64,000 nt of DNA, from contig SVKK01000005.1 in NCBI GenBank assembly GCA_015068425.1, forward strand, positions 39,109 to 103,108, read 5' to 3'. Origin of the DNA: Oscillospiraceae bacterium (GTDB taxonomy: Bacteria; Bacillota; Clostridia; Oscillospirales; Oscillospiraceae). The position numbers were made by a program, and so were the translations under genes. This document shows, one piece after another, positions 33,532 to 42,258 of this stretch; position 1 is the stretch's first letter, and each line of letters starts with the position of its first letter. Below the pieces are notes generated by a model, which was not told the DNA's origin, searched no databases, and was given only the letters and a program-made list of their open reading frames with translations.

Positions 33532-34681
33532 AAAATTTCCCTTTTACTCTGAAAGCGCGAAGGGAGTTCAGCGTAAGGAGTATCGCAATTCCGCTGTCAG
33601 CAAAAACAGCAAACCACAGGGAGCTTATTCCAAAAGCACCGAGGATAATAACTGCAAGCTTCAGCAAAACCGTTGCAACAATGTTTTCAAAAGCAATGCA
33701 TTTTGCTTTGGAGGCTATTTGCATTGCGACGGAAAATCTCTCCTCCCCGCCTATCACAACAAGATCGGCAGCCAGTTCCCTTTTTTCGTACTCATCAAGG
33801 AAAATAACACCATCGCCGTGCTTTGAGCCGTGGAGAGGACTGAGTTTACCATTTGCAACCCGGTCAAGAACGCTGGGTCCATGGAAAAACACACCCCTTC
33901 CCGCTCCTGCGGCAATTCCAGCAAAATAGGCCATTGGAACGGAGATAACGACGGCGCAGGGGCAGGCCAGCACAAGGAAAGTAAGGGCTCTGTAAACTCC
34001 GTCACGAAGGGAAGCTTCACCCAACAAAGGCAGCAAAACAGAAATCAAAACAGCGCATGCCAGAACAATAGGAGTGTATATTTTTGCGAAGCGGGTTATA
34101 AAGCGCTCGCTCTTAGCCTTTTCGTGCCCCAAGGGTGCGTATGAACCGGTGACTGAAGCAATTTTCCGTCTGCTATAGCGTATAGCACAGTCCTGAAATG
34201 TTTCTCCAATGCGGTAAAGAAACATTACTGCGGCCGCTTCATGGTAATTACCGATTATAAATGCTGCGACAGCAGCAATGGTCATCAGAATATATTCATC
34301 AAAAAATCTTCCCTTAAAAAGATTTTTTACCGCAGAAAGGATAACATCATATCCGGCTATCAGCGCAACAGCGGCAAAAAGAAAAAGATCAGCAGCAGGA
34401 TGCTCATGGAGAAAATCGTGGAGAAGCCTATGACTGAAGAAAAGTACCCCAGAGACAATGAGCCTTGCCACCATCATTCTGTCTACGCCGTGGTGATGCT
34501 GCATCTCGTGATGATGGCAGCAACAACTGCCGTCATCATGATGATGATGGACATGACCCTTGCCGTCACATTCATCAGCGTGACTATGATGGGTATGCTC
34601 ATGTTCATGTTTATATTCACTTGGTGGTGTATAGCCTTTATGATGATCTTGCAATGTATTCACCTCAACAGGGCAATGCAT
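33530..34681 (-). CDS. P1B-type ATPase homologue lacking actuator, phosphorylation and nucleotide domains
   Basis: A 383-residue protein that matches the membrane part of Zn/Cd-type P1B ATPases. All eight helices are recognisable, with the metal-site CPC (LACPCAV, near 240), FITRFAKIYTP before helix 5, and the C-terminal LWFAVFADSGIAILLTLNSLR. The actuator domain (TGE) is missing between about residues 173 and 189. The DKTGT phosphorylation site, nucleotide domain and GDGxND hinge are missing between about 279 and 303. The N-terminus has 20 His in 64 residues instead of an HMA domain. It cannot be a normal pump. The frame is intact, with no stops. A TTG at 34654 with a GAGGTG site is an alternative start. 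Confidence 0.85.
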   Translation of the reverse strand: MHCPVEVNTLQDHHKGYTPPSEYKHEHEHTHHSHADECDGKGHVHHHHDDGSCCCHHHEMQHHHGVDRMMVARLIVSGVLFFSHRLLHDFLHEHPAADLFLFAAVALIAGYDVILSAVKNLFKGRFFDEYILMTIAAVAAFIIGNYHEAAAVMFLYRIGETFQDCAIRYSRRKIASVTGSYAPLGHEKAKSERFITRFAKIYTPIVLACAVLISVLLPLLGEASLRDGVYRALTFLVLACPCAVVISVPMAYFAGIAAGAGRGVFFHGPSVLDRVANGKLSPLHGSKHGDGVIFLDEYEKRELAADLVVIGGEERFSVAMQIASKAKCIAFENIVATVLLKLAVIILGAFGISSLWFAVFADSGIAILLTLNSLRAFRVKGKF

Positions 34682-34703
34682 CCCCGCAGCAAATTGCGGG
34701 GAT
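34680..34703 (-). promoter_or_regulatory. Hairpin at the start codon of the P1B ATPase homologue
   Basis: A 9-bp perfect stem (34680-34688 with 34695-34703), loop GCAAAT. It lies between the tetR stop and the ATG at 34681, and the AT of that ATG is in the stem. There is no T-run, so it is not a terminator. It could limit translation from the ATG, or show that the TTG at 34654 is the true start. Confidence 0.55.
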
Positions 34704-34709
34704 GAATGA

Positions 34710-35306
34710 TTATTTCTTCAAAACCTCACACAGGAGGCTGATATGGCTTTCCATACGTTTTGTAATATCAAAGTCCGCGCCATGTATGCACCAGTTGTAG
34801 CATACTCCTCTGAATATATCAAAGATATATTCCACGATCTGCTTTGACCTAATATCGGTTTTCAGTTCTCCGGCAGCTTTTCCCTCTTCAATAACATCAT
34901 AGATAAGAAGCTGCATGGGACGCGCGTGCGCAAACCACTCATTGGTCGGATGGAAAAGAACACGCATAACATCTATGCCGGTCTGCACGTTAAGCTGTGC
35001 ATAATGGTAAGCAAAAATTTGGAGCTTCTCAATAGAGGTCTTTCCGACGAAATCACTTTCAACGGCATCGTGTATGTACTTGTCGCCGTGCTCATATATG
35101 CTCTTGAGAATATCTATTTTAGACTTATAGCAGTTGTAGAAAGTGCCGATGGGAATATTGGCCTCTGCGCAAATATCACGAACAGTTGTGCCCTGAAATC
35201 CCTTCTCGCCCATAAGGTGCATAGCCTTGTCAAAAATAATTTTCTGAGTTTCAGAAGTCTTTCTATATGCTCTTTTTGTCTTTTCGTTCAAATTCATTTT
35301 TTCCAT
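34710..35306 (-). CDS. TetR/AcrR-family regulator
   Basis: A 198-residue regulator. The N-terminal helix-turn-helix (about residues 15-60) is seen as GFQGTTVRDICAEANIPIGTFYNCYKSK. The C-terminal helical ligand domain has a family-like NEWFAH segment. The start is the ATG at 35306, chosen for its GGAG site 7 bases upstream; the frame runs open further upstream into tRNA-Arg, which is a shadow. It lies 28 bases upstream of the P1B ATPase homologue on the same strand, so they are probably one transcript and the regulator may control that gene, perhaps in response to metal. Confidence 0.88.
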   Translation of the reverse strand: MEKMNLNEKTKRAYRKTSETQKIIFDKAMHLMGEKGFQGTTVRDICAEANIPIGTFYNCYKSKIDILKSIYEHGDKYIHDAVESDFVGKTSIEKLQIFAYHYAQLNVQTGIDVMRVLFHPTNEWFAHARPMQLLIYDVIEEGKAAGELKTDIRSKQIVEYIFDIFRGVCYNWCIHGADFDITKRMESHISLLCEVLKK

Positions 35307-35342
35307 TATTACACTCCGGAGCAAGAACATCAAAAGATATAA

Positions 35343-35385
35343 AAAAAGACCTTTTACACTTAATAATACGGCAAAAGGTCTTTTT
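35343..35385 (-). terminator. Terminator of tRNA-Arg
   Basis: A 12-bp stem (about 35343-35354 with 35374-35385) with a 19-base loop, followed on the minus strand by a run of T. It directly follows the tRNA-Arg 3' end. Confidence 0.75.
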
Positions 35386-35461
35386 GGCACCCTCGACTGG
35401 ATTCGAACCAGCGGCACATGGCGTCGGAGGCCATTGCTCTATCCATCTGAGCTACGAGGGC
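35385..35461 (-). tRNA. tRNA-Arg (anticodon CCG)
   Basis: A complete cloverleaf with encoded CCA (35385-35387). The acceptor GCCCTCG pairs with CGAGGGT through one G-U pair, the anticodon loop is CTCCGAC and the T-loop is TTCGAAT. It reads CGG codons. Confidence 0.96.
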
Positions 35462-35538
35462 TTATTTTTACCGAACGAAGGTTATTATATCCTACAAATT
35501 TGTAAAAGTAAAGCCCAATGTAGCGACAAAATATTGAA

Positions 35539-36462
35539 TTATCCGAACAAAATATGCAAAACCGCAGGAATAGTAACAAGAGAAAGAAGAGTGGTTATAA
35601 AAACACCGCGGCTTGCAACATTAACATCCGCCCCATACTCGGTGCTGAACATAGAAGCAAGAACTGCAGACGGCATTGCCGCGCTGACAACCAGAATACC
35701 GAGATATACCTCATTGCTGACAAATATTCGGCATATAATGAAAATCAGTATAGGACATATTATCAGTTTAAGGAAAGAGAGTGCAAACATACGCCAGTCT
35801 GCAATAAGTTCGGAAGGTCGGTTCATTCCGAGGTTTGCACCTATGCACACCATTGAAAGAGGAATCAAAATTCCTGCCAGCCCGGAAGCTGCCTCTAAAA
35901 CCTCTGTTGGAAGAGGAAGCTTCAGGAAAAACAGTGCCACTGCGGCAAAGGTTGAAATAAGCGCAGGATTGAGCAAAAATTTCCAGCCAAGCTTCTCGCC
36001 CTTCGTTCCACCTTTTACCATAACAATTCCGATGGAATAAGTTGAAAGGAAAAACGGAATGATGCATATCGCAGCAAGGAAAACTGCATCCGGCCCGTAT
36101 AGGGCTGATACAATTGGAAAGCCCATAAATCCAACATTTCCAAAGGCTGCCATAAACTTAAACAAACCTCTATCAGCTTTTTTTCTTACAAAAATCGGAA
36201 TGAAAATATAGGCAAAAAGCAGAAGAAGCAGCTGCATAATAACTGCAAGCAAAAAAAGCTCACCAATATCCCCCACGCTCATGGTAAGGCGTGTGTCCAG
36301 AACAGAGGATATTATCATCGCCGGCTGGCCGATATAAAGCAGAACGGTATTGACTTTTTTAACTGTATCGGATTCTATTTTTCTCACTTTTGCGGCAATA
36401 AAGCCGACGAGAATATAAATAAAAAGAACGATAAGCCTACTGAAAAGATTACTTAGATCCAT
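35539..36462 (-). CDS. AEC-family transporter (auxin efflux carrier-like)
   Basis: A membrane carrier of 307 residues with about ten helices in two inverted halves. Family features are YIGQPAMIISS in helix 2, FGNVGFMGFPIV near residue 107 and SAAMPSAVLASMF near 260, the last two including broken-helix proline/glycine segments. Bacterial members export organic acids or amino acids such as malate, but the substrate here is unknown. It starts 15 bases after the mgtE stop with an AAAGGAA site, so it is co-transcribed with mgtE. Confidence 0.9.
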   Translation of the reverse strand: MDLSNLFSRLIVLFIYILVGFIAAKVRKIESDTVKKVNTVLLYIGQPAMIISSVLDTRLTMSVGDIGELFLLAVIMQLLLLLFAYIFIPIFVRKKADRGLFKFMAAFGNVGFMGFPIVSALYGPDAVFLAAICIIPFFLSTYSIGIVMVKGGTKGEKLGWKFLLNPALISTFAAVALFFLKLPLPTEVLEAASGLAGILIPLSMVCIGANLGMNRPSELIADWRMFALSFLKLIICPILIFIICRIFVSNEVYLGILVVSAAMPSAVLASMFSTEYGADVNVASRGVFITTLLSLVTIPAVLHILFG

Positions 36463-36477
36463 TAATTTCCTTTCAAA

Positions 36478-37902
36478 CTATGCTCCCAACAGCACCTTCG
36501 CAATGGAGAAGTAGATAAGCAGGGACACAGCGTCAGTTAGGGTTGTAATGAGAGGACTTGCCATGACAGCAGGGTCAATACCGATTTTTTCAGCAAGCAT
36601 CGGGAGTGTGCAGCCCACTATCTTTGCAAAAACAACAACGAAAAGGACGGTTGCACTGACGGTTACTGCGATCATCAGATTGATATCACTGTTGCCGAGA
36701 ATGAACTTATCTAAAAGAAACATCTTGCCGAAGTTGACTATAGCAAGGCAAAGTCCGCAGAGAATGGAAACACGGAGCTCCTTCCACATAACCATAAGAA
36801 CATCTCTGGGTTCAGTATCGCCAAGAGAAAGGCTTCGTATGACAGCTGTTGAAGCCTGACTTCCGGAGTTTCCTCCTGTACCCATCAGCATAGGCATAAA
36901 TGCTATAAGTGCTGCCTGAGTTGCAAGAGCATCCTCAAAAGAGGTGATTATCATACTGGTGAAGGTTGCGGAAAGCATCAGCAGCATGAGCCAGGGCAAA
37001 CGGTTTCCCCAAATCTCCGTTACCGGAGTTCTGGAGTAAGGCTTGTCCGAAGGGGTGATAGCGGCCATCAGTTCGATATCCTCGGTGGCCTCCTGCTCCA
37101 TAACGTCCATAACGTCGTCAACAGTTACTATACCCACAAGACGGCGTTCTTTATCCACAACCGGAATGGTGAGGAGGTTATAATCGGAAAACATTGTTGA
37201 AACATCTTCCTGGTCATCCTCAGTTGTGGCATAAATGAGAAGCTCATTCATTATATCCTCGATAATGTCATCCTCATCGGCCATTATCAAGTCCTTAACC
37301 GTAACAACGCCTTCAAGCTTTCTGTCCGCGCTTGTAACAAAGCAGGTATAAATAGTCTCCTTATCCGCACCAATGCGTTTGATACGGGCAAAAGACTCCT
37401 TTACACTCATATACTTTTTAAGGTCTATAAACTCTGCGGTCATAAGGCTTCCCGCAGAGTTTTCGGGATACTTGAGATACTGGTTGATGAGTCTTCTTGT
37501 CTCAGGCGTGGAAATGCGCATAACACGAGCCACCACATTTGCAGGAAGCTCTTCCATCATGTCCACAGTATCGTCCAGAAACAGCTCATCAAGAATGTTT
37601 CCAAGCTCAGCGTCCGTTACGGAGTTGATTATATACTCCTGCTCTGGAGCATCCAACTCCGCAAAGACATCCGCTCCGTGTTCTTTGCTAAGCACACGGA
37701 AAACCCTTATCATCTGCTGCTCAGGAAGCTCGGTGATAAATTCGGCAACGTCAAAGGCGTCGCTTGCTTCAAGGTGCTCCTGAAGCGCTTTAAGCTTTTT
37801 TTCATCCAGAAGCCGGTGCATTTCCTCAAGCTTCTGTTCCTGTCGGGTTTCATAGTCCATGGATTCCTCGTTCATCTCTTCAATGATTTCCATATCATCC
37901 AT
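36478..37902 (-). CDS. mgtE: Magnesium transporter MgtE
   Basis: A 474-residue Mg2+ channel. The parts are in the usual order: a cytoplasmic N domain (to about residue 145), two CBS domains (about 150-275) and a five-helix pore domain starting near 295. The pore motif is PMLMGTGGNSGSQASTAVIRSLSLGD, and the metal-sensing acidic clusters in the CBS region are present. The N domain closes the pore when Mg2+ is high. It follows ahcY by 52 bases on the same strand and precedes the AEC carrier. The ribosome site is a strong GGGGAGGTG. Confidence 0.96.
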   Translation of the reverse strand: MDDMEIIEEMNEESMDYETRQEQKLEEMHRLLDEKKLKALQEHLEASDAFDVAEFITELPEQQMIRVFRVLSKEHGADVFAELDAPEQEYIINSVTDAELGNILDELFLDDTVDMMEELPANVVARVMRISTPETRRLINQYLKYPENSAGSLMTAEFIDLKKYMSVKESFARIKRIGADKETIYTCFVTSADRKLEGVVTVKDLIMADEDDIIEDIMNELLIYATTEDDQEDVSTMFSDYNLLTIPVVDKERRLVGIVTVDDVMDVMEQEATEDIELMAAITPSDKPYSRTPVTEIWGNRLPWLMLLMLSATFTSMIITSFEDALATQAALIAFMPMLMGTGGNSGSQASTAVIRSLSLGDTEPRDVLMVMWKELRVSILCGLCLAIVNFGKMFLLDKFILGNSDINLMIAVTVSATVLFVVVFAKIVGCTLPMLAEKIGIDPAVMASPLITTLTDAVSLLIYFSIAKVLLGA

Positions 37903-37954
37903 GAATAAGCACCTCCCCTGGAATTTTTATGAAACGATTTTACCGTCCGGGAAA

Positions 37955-39190
37955 TCAGATACCCAGATACTCCATCTGCTCATCGCTGAGGGTATCAATG
38001 CTGATTCCGAGAGTTTCAAGCTTCTTGAATGCAACTGCCCAGTCGGTCTCCTTGGGAACGGCAATTACATCCACGGGTACCTTACCGCGGTTATCAACGA
38101 GATACTTGGCGGAAAGAGCCTGAATTGCAAAGCTCATATCCATAATCTCTGCGGGGTGTCCGTCACCTGCTGCCAGATTGACAATACGTCCCTCGCCGAG
38201 AACATACACAGTATTGCCGGTGGGCAGAACATAGGCATCGATATTGTTGCGTGCCTCATATGTGGAAACGGCATATTTTCTGAGACCTGCCATATCAACT
38301 TCAACATCGAAGTGGCCGGCGTTGGTCAGGATTGCTCCGTTTTTCATCTTTGCGAAGTGTCTCTCGGTGATGACATTGTCGCAGCCGGTAACAGTGCAGA
38401 ATATGTCGCCTCTGGCTGCGGCATCATCCATAGTCATAACCTCAAAGCCGTCCATATGAGCTTCTATAGCCTTGACTGGGTCAACCTCAGTAACGATTAC
38501 ACGGGCGCCAAGACCCTTTGCGCGCATTGCGACGCCCTTACCGCACCAACCGTAGCCCGCAACAACAACTTCCTTGCCGGCAACAATAAGGTTAGTAGTA
38601 CGGTTTATAGCATCAAAAACAGACTGTCCGGTACCGTAACGATTGTCAAAAAGATGCTTGCAGTCAGCCTCATTTACCATAACCATGGGGAACTTGAGAG
38701 TTCCGGCCTTTGCCATTGCCTTCAGGCGAAGTATACCGGTGGTAGTCTCCTCACAGCCGCCAATAACATCTGGAATAAGATGAGGGAATTCGGTATGCAT
38801 CATGTGGACAAGATCGCCGCCATCATCAATAATGATGTTGGGACCCCACTCCAAAGCCGCACGAATATCTGCCTCATACTGCTCCATGGTAACACCGTGG
38901 TGTGCAAAAACCTCAAGTCCTCCGGCAACAAGGGCTGCACACACATCGTCCTGAGTGGAGAGGGGGTTTGAGCCTGTTACACGCATTTGAGCACCGCCCA
39001 TTGCCATAACCCGGCAAAGGTATGCTGTTTTTGCCTCAAGGTGCACGGAAAGAGTACATTTGAGACCGGCAAAAGGCTTGGTTTTCTCGAATTCCTCTGC
39101 TATTGCGCGGAGAATGGGCATATTGTTTTCAACCCACTTGATTTTCTTTTCACCCGCGGGGGCGAGATTGATGTCGGTAATACTGCTCAT
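37955..39190 (-). CDS. ahcY: Adenosylhomocysteinase
   Basis: Hydrolyses S-adenosylhomocysteine to adenosine and homocysteine and so clears the inhibitor made by methyltransferases; uses bound NAD. At 411 residues it is the shorter bacterial/archaeal form. It shows the NAD site VAGYGWCGKGVAMRAKG and the substrate block RVTGSNPLSTQDDVCAAL near residue 75. The C-terminal TPEQ..-like lid region ends MEYLGI. The ribosome site is AGAGGAAT. It is the first gene of a likely ahcY-mgtE-AEC transcript. I see no SAH riboswitch fold in the 79 bases before it. Confidence 0.95.
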   Translation of the reverse strand: MSSITDINLAPAGEKKIKWVENNMPILRAIAEEFEKTKPFAGLKCTLSVHLEAKTAYLCRVMAMGGAQMRVTGSNPLSTQDDVCAALVAGGLEVFAHHGVTMEQYEADIRAALEWGPNIIIDDGGDLVHMMHTEFPHLIPDVIGGCEETTTGILRLKAMAKAGTLKFPMVMVNEADCKHLFDNRYGTGQSVFDAINRTTNLIVAGKEVVVAGYGWCGKGVAMRAKGLGARVIVTEVDPVKAIEAHMDGFEVMTMDDAAARGDIFCTVTGCDNVITERHFAKMKNGAILTNAGHFDVEVDMAGLRKYAVSTYEARNNIDAYVLPTGNTVYVLGEGRIVNLAAGDGHPAEIMDMSFAIQALSAKYLVDNRGKVPVDVIAVPKETDWAVAFKKLETLGISIDTLSDEQMEYLGI

Positions 39191-39269
39191 AATAATTCCT
39201 CTCTTTATTTACACATTAAGACTATTTTATTTTATCACTGCGTTATAATAAAAACAACCTCCATATGAA

Positions 39270-39304
39270 AAAAATCTCACCACTCAGAGGGTGGTGAGAT
39301 TTTT
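39270..39304 (-). terminator. Terminator after the spoIIE pair
   Basis: A 14-bp perfect stem (39270-39283 with 39291-39304) with a 7-base loop and T-rich on the minus strand. It separates spoIIE and its partner from ahcY. Confidence 0.9.
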
Positions 39305-39702
39305 TATAACACATTAAAAATTATTATCGACGCCATAATACCGGCTGCCGCTCCCAGGACAGAAAAGAACATTGGAGGCATATTTGAAAATATTTTCCTC
39401 GGTTCGGAAACATAATCCCTCACATAATCATCTGCCACTCTCTGAGCCTCACGCAGCACATCTCCGCCTCTTTCTGTTCCCTTCCCTCTAATATCCTCTC
39501 TAAGTATAAAAATCGCCTGCTCAAAAAATTTCGGATCCGGGGATTTTACCACAACCACCCGTTTACTTGTTCCCTTAACCACTTTTCTACCCTCCTGCCT
39601 AGGAATATTTTCTATTTGTTCCCAGTTTAACCGTTTGGGCGAATGCTTATTCACAGAACCTTTGTAAAACCTTGTTCTCCTCAGTGAAGTAAAAAAATTC
39701 AC
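39304..39702 (-). CDS. Hypothetical protein downstream of spoIIE, C-terminal membrane anchor
   Basis: A 132-residue protein. The N-terminal ~50 residues are very basic, the middle (about 50-100) is a predicted helix, and one hydrophobic segment (about 112-131) at the extreme C-terminus would make it tail-anchored. I do not recognise the family. It lies 12 bases after the spoIIE stop and shares its terminator, so it is likely co-expressed and might act at the sporulation septum or the forespore membrane (inference from context only). Confidence 0.65.
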   Translation of the reverse strand: MNFFTSLRRTRFYKGSVNKHSPKRLNWEQIENIPRQEGRKVVKGTSKRVVVVKSPDPKFFEQAIFILREDIRGKGTERGGDVLREAQRVADDYVRDYVSEPRKIFSNMPPMFFSVLGAAAGIMASIIIFNVL

Positions 39703-39714
39703 TATATTTTCACC

Positions 39715-42051
39715 TCAAACACGCTTTTCCAGCCTGACTGCAAGTACGGTCATATCGTCCCCTGCTCCATAGCGTGTATATGCCGTTTGAAGCGTCTCTC
39801 GTGCAAGTTTTTTTGCGTCTGCCCCATCAAATGCACTTAATATATCCCTCAGCCAGCTATCGTTAGTTTCGGCAATAACGCCGTCACTGGCTACAAGAGC
39901 AATGTTGCCAGGCTTCAAACGCATTTTCACAATATCAGGTCCTTCTCCTTCACCTGCTACAAGGCCAGCTGCAAGATTTTCGCTTCTCACCCTCCTTACA
40001 GATTTGCCGCTTCTGACATAGCTTGGAGCGGCCCCATATTTATAAAAATATGTTTCCCCGGTAAACAGGTCAATGCACATAAGGTCAACTGTTGCAAAGC
40101 CCCATTCCTCCCCATTTTTTAAAAGCATCATAGAATTAAGTATCCTCATTGCTACAGCGGGGTCAACTCCAGCTCTCAGAAAGCGCTCTAAAATTCTAAC
40201 AGCTGCAACGGATTCTTTTGCTGCATTTTCGCCGCTCCCCATTCCGTCGGAGAGAATAATGCATAATTTGCCCTGATCGGTTTTGAAATAAGTTCCTCTG
40301 TCACCGGAAACGGACTCCCCTCTTTTCTTCATAGAAGCTATCCCAACATTTGCGCTCAAAGGCTCAGCCTCAAGCAAAACAATTCTGCCTTCTCCGGTGT
40401 TTTCTTCGCTCACGGGACGGCACAACCTTACCCCTACCGCTGCAGACAGTTTATCCAGATATGTTTTATCCCTAAGAAGCTGGCTAAGTCTTGTGCTCTC
40501 AATAATTATATGCAGTCTGCCGCTCCTGTCTCTGAAAACGGAAACATCTGCCTCAACGTCCATACTCCCGAGAAATCTTAGAAGTCGTCTTTGAGATAGC
40601 ATATCCGGTCCATATGAATTCAGAAGCTCCTCCGATAAATCCTGAAGCAAAACGGAAAGATCGATATACTGTCCGTAAGCCGCAATCGCATTTTCCCGAA
40701 GTCTGGCTCTAAACTGTTTTCTATATGTCTGCGCTCTCAATTCTCCGTTTATTGCTCCTACAAGTTCCCCTATACTCGTACATTTTTTTGCAAAATGCTC
40801 AGCAATGTCACTCCCAAGAACCAAACCACGGCTTTTTATTGCCGGTGTAACATCATTAAAAACGGCCAGAGTATCCATATAATTATTATTCCAACATTCA
40901 TTTTTAAGCTTGCAATGAGCGCAAACTGCGTCTGCTGCCCTGTCAAATATTGCTGACATATCTTCATCATTAGCTTCTTTTCCAAGGCTTTCATCAACAG
41001 TGAAAAAAAGATCCTTCATTGCAAGAGCAATTTTTTCAACCCGGCGCGCTGCATATTTTCTTAGCCCAGATTCACCGGGACTTAACTGCTGAGGACGTAG
41101 GAAGGAACCAATATAATTCTGAACACCTCCAGGCAAAAGTATAAAAACTACACTTGAGGCAAACACCTCGTAGAAAACACTCATCTCCCTTGCCTGACCC
41201 ATAGTACTTATGGACGCAACAGCCGCGGAAACAATAAAGCTCAAAATAAAGAATAATTTGCCGTGGCGTGAAAACAGCCCCGATATAAGCCCCGAGAACG
41301 AATAAACAAAGGTCATCCCCAGCGAGGAAGTCGCAGAGATATCCATTGCAAGTCCCAAAGCCGTACCGGCTGCCGCTCCGGAAAGGGTACCTCCTTTAAA
41401 AGCGGAAACCATAACAACGAGAAGCGCCACAAATCTTCCAATGGATACAACCCCAGCTATCTCAATCCTGTTAAGGCTCATCATCATTGCTGCAAGAAGA
41501 ATTATCACAGCAACTCCGTGGCGTATTTCAGCAGATTCGGTGTCGCGCTCTCCACTGCTGAGGGCTTCGCGGAAAAAATATGTTCCACCGCCTGCCATAA
41601 TAATTTTTGCCACAAGTATCGCAACGCCTCCAAAGTCCTCCGTAATATCAAGATTACCGAGAACACCTGTAACAAGGGTAAAGAAAGACGCAATTATTGG
41701 CATAAACCATTGCTTTTTGTATATTTTCAAGTCCTGGAAAATATACACAGATGTAAAAACAAGAAAAACTGCCGCTACACATTTAATACCCTCACTGAAC
41801 GGAAATCCTATCAAGTATGCCGCGGAAGCCCCCAATGCACAAAAAAATCCTGAAAGATGCGCACCCGCCTGAGCTGCCGCAGCAACCCCAAAGCTCCCAC
41901 AGCCCTCAAAAACAGGTATTAGCCCCAGCACAAATCCAAACAAAAGGTTTAATGTCCAGCCAAGGGCAGTAGCAAGCTGAGGTCTTTGCTCCGGAAGAGA
42001 GCCGCTTACCAGCGCCCGCCGCAGTTCCATCATTCGTGGTTTGATCTTCAC
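39715..42051 (-). CDS. spoIIE: Stage II sporulation protein E (SpoIIE phosphatase)
   Basis: A membrane PP2C-type serine phosphatase that dephosphorylates SpoIIAA and so releases sigma F in the forespore; it also helps asymmetric septation. About 778 residues: ten helices (to about residue 320), a regulatory central region with an unusual CAHCKLKNECW cysteine cluster near 400, and the phosphatase domain (about 560-778). Metal motifs are LSDGMGSGENAAKES and ALVASDGVIAE. A GTG at 42051 is preferred to the ATG at 42066 because GGGAGG lies 7 bases before the GTG. It marks the host as spore-forming. Confidence 0.94.
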   Translation of the reverse strand: MKIKPRMMELRRALVSGSLPEQRPQLATALGWTLNLLFGFVLGLIPVFEGCGSFGVAAAAQAGAHLSGFFCALGASAAYLIGFPFSEGIKCVAAVFLVFTSVYIFQDLKIYKKQWFMPIIASFFTLVTGVLGNLDITEDFGGVAILVAKIIMAGGGTYFFREALSSGERDTESAEIRHGVAVIILLAAMMMSLNRIEIAGVVSIGRFVALLVVMVSAFKGGTLSGAAAGTALGLAMDISATSSLGMTFVYSFSGLISGLFSRHGKLFFILSFIVSAAVASISTMGQAREMSVFYEVFASSVVFILLPGGVQNYIGSFLRPQQLSPGESGLRKYAARRVEKIALAMKDLFFTVDESLGKEANDEDMSAIFDRAADAVCAHCKLKNECWNNNYMDTLAVFNDVTPAIKSRGLVLGSDIAEHFAKKCTSIGELVGAINGELRAQTYRKQFRARLRENAIAAYGQYIDLSVLLQDLSEELLNSYGPDMLSQRRLLRFLGSMDVEADVSVFRDRSGRLHIIIESTRLSQLLRDKTYLDKLSAAVGVRLCRPVSEENTGEGRIVLLEAEPLSANVGIASMKKRGESVSGDRGTYFKTDQGKLCIILSDGMGSGENAAKESVAAVRILERFLRAGVDPAVAMRILNSMMLLKNGEEWGFATVDLMCIDLFTGETYFYKYGAAPSYVRSGKSVRRVRSENLAAGLVAGEGEGPDIVKMRLKPGNIALVASDGVIAETNDSWLRDILSAFDGADAKKLARETLQTAYTRYGAGDDMTVLAVRLEKRV

Positions 42052-42258
42052 ATTATTGCCTCCCATAATTAGTTTACATAAATTATAAGATTCTACCTAT
42101 GGGAAAGGTGTCGCAGGCCGCTGTTGATAATAATTGTTTAAAATTCGGAAATGACGGGAAATAAGTTAGCTCTTTTTCGCCTCCTCTCGCATTCTTGATT
42201 TTTAGCAAAAAAAGGTGTAAAAATAATGTAATAAGAACTGATTTAGGAGGAATTAAGC

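Noticed and set aside
42067..42258. Possible copper operator or riboswitch between spoIIE and copA
   Set aside because: No clear palindrome typical of CsoR/CopY and no structured RNA; the region is simply a divergent promoter region.
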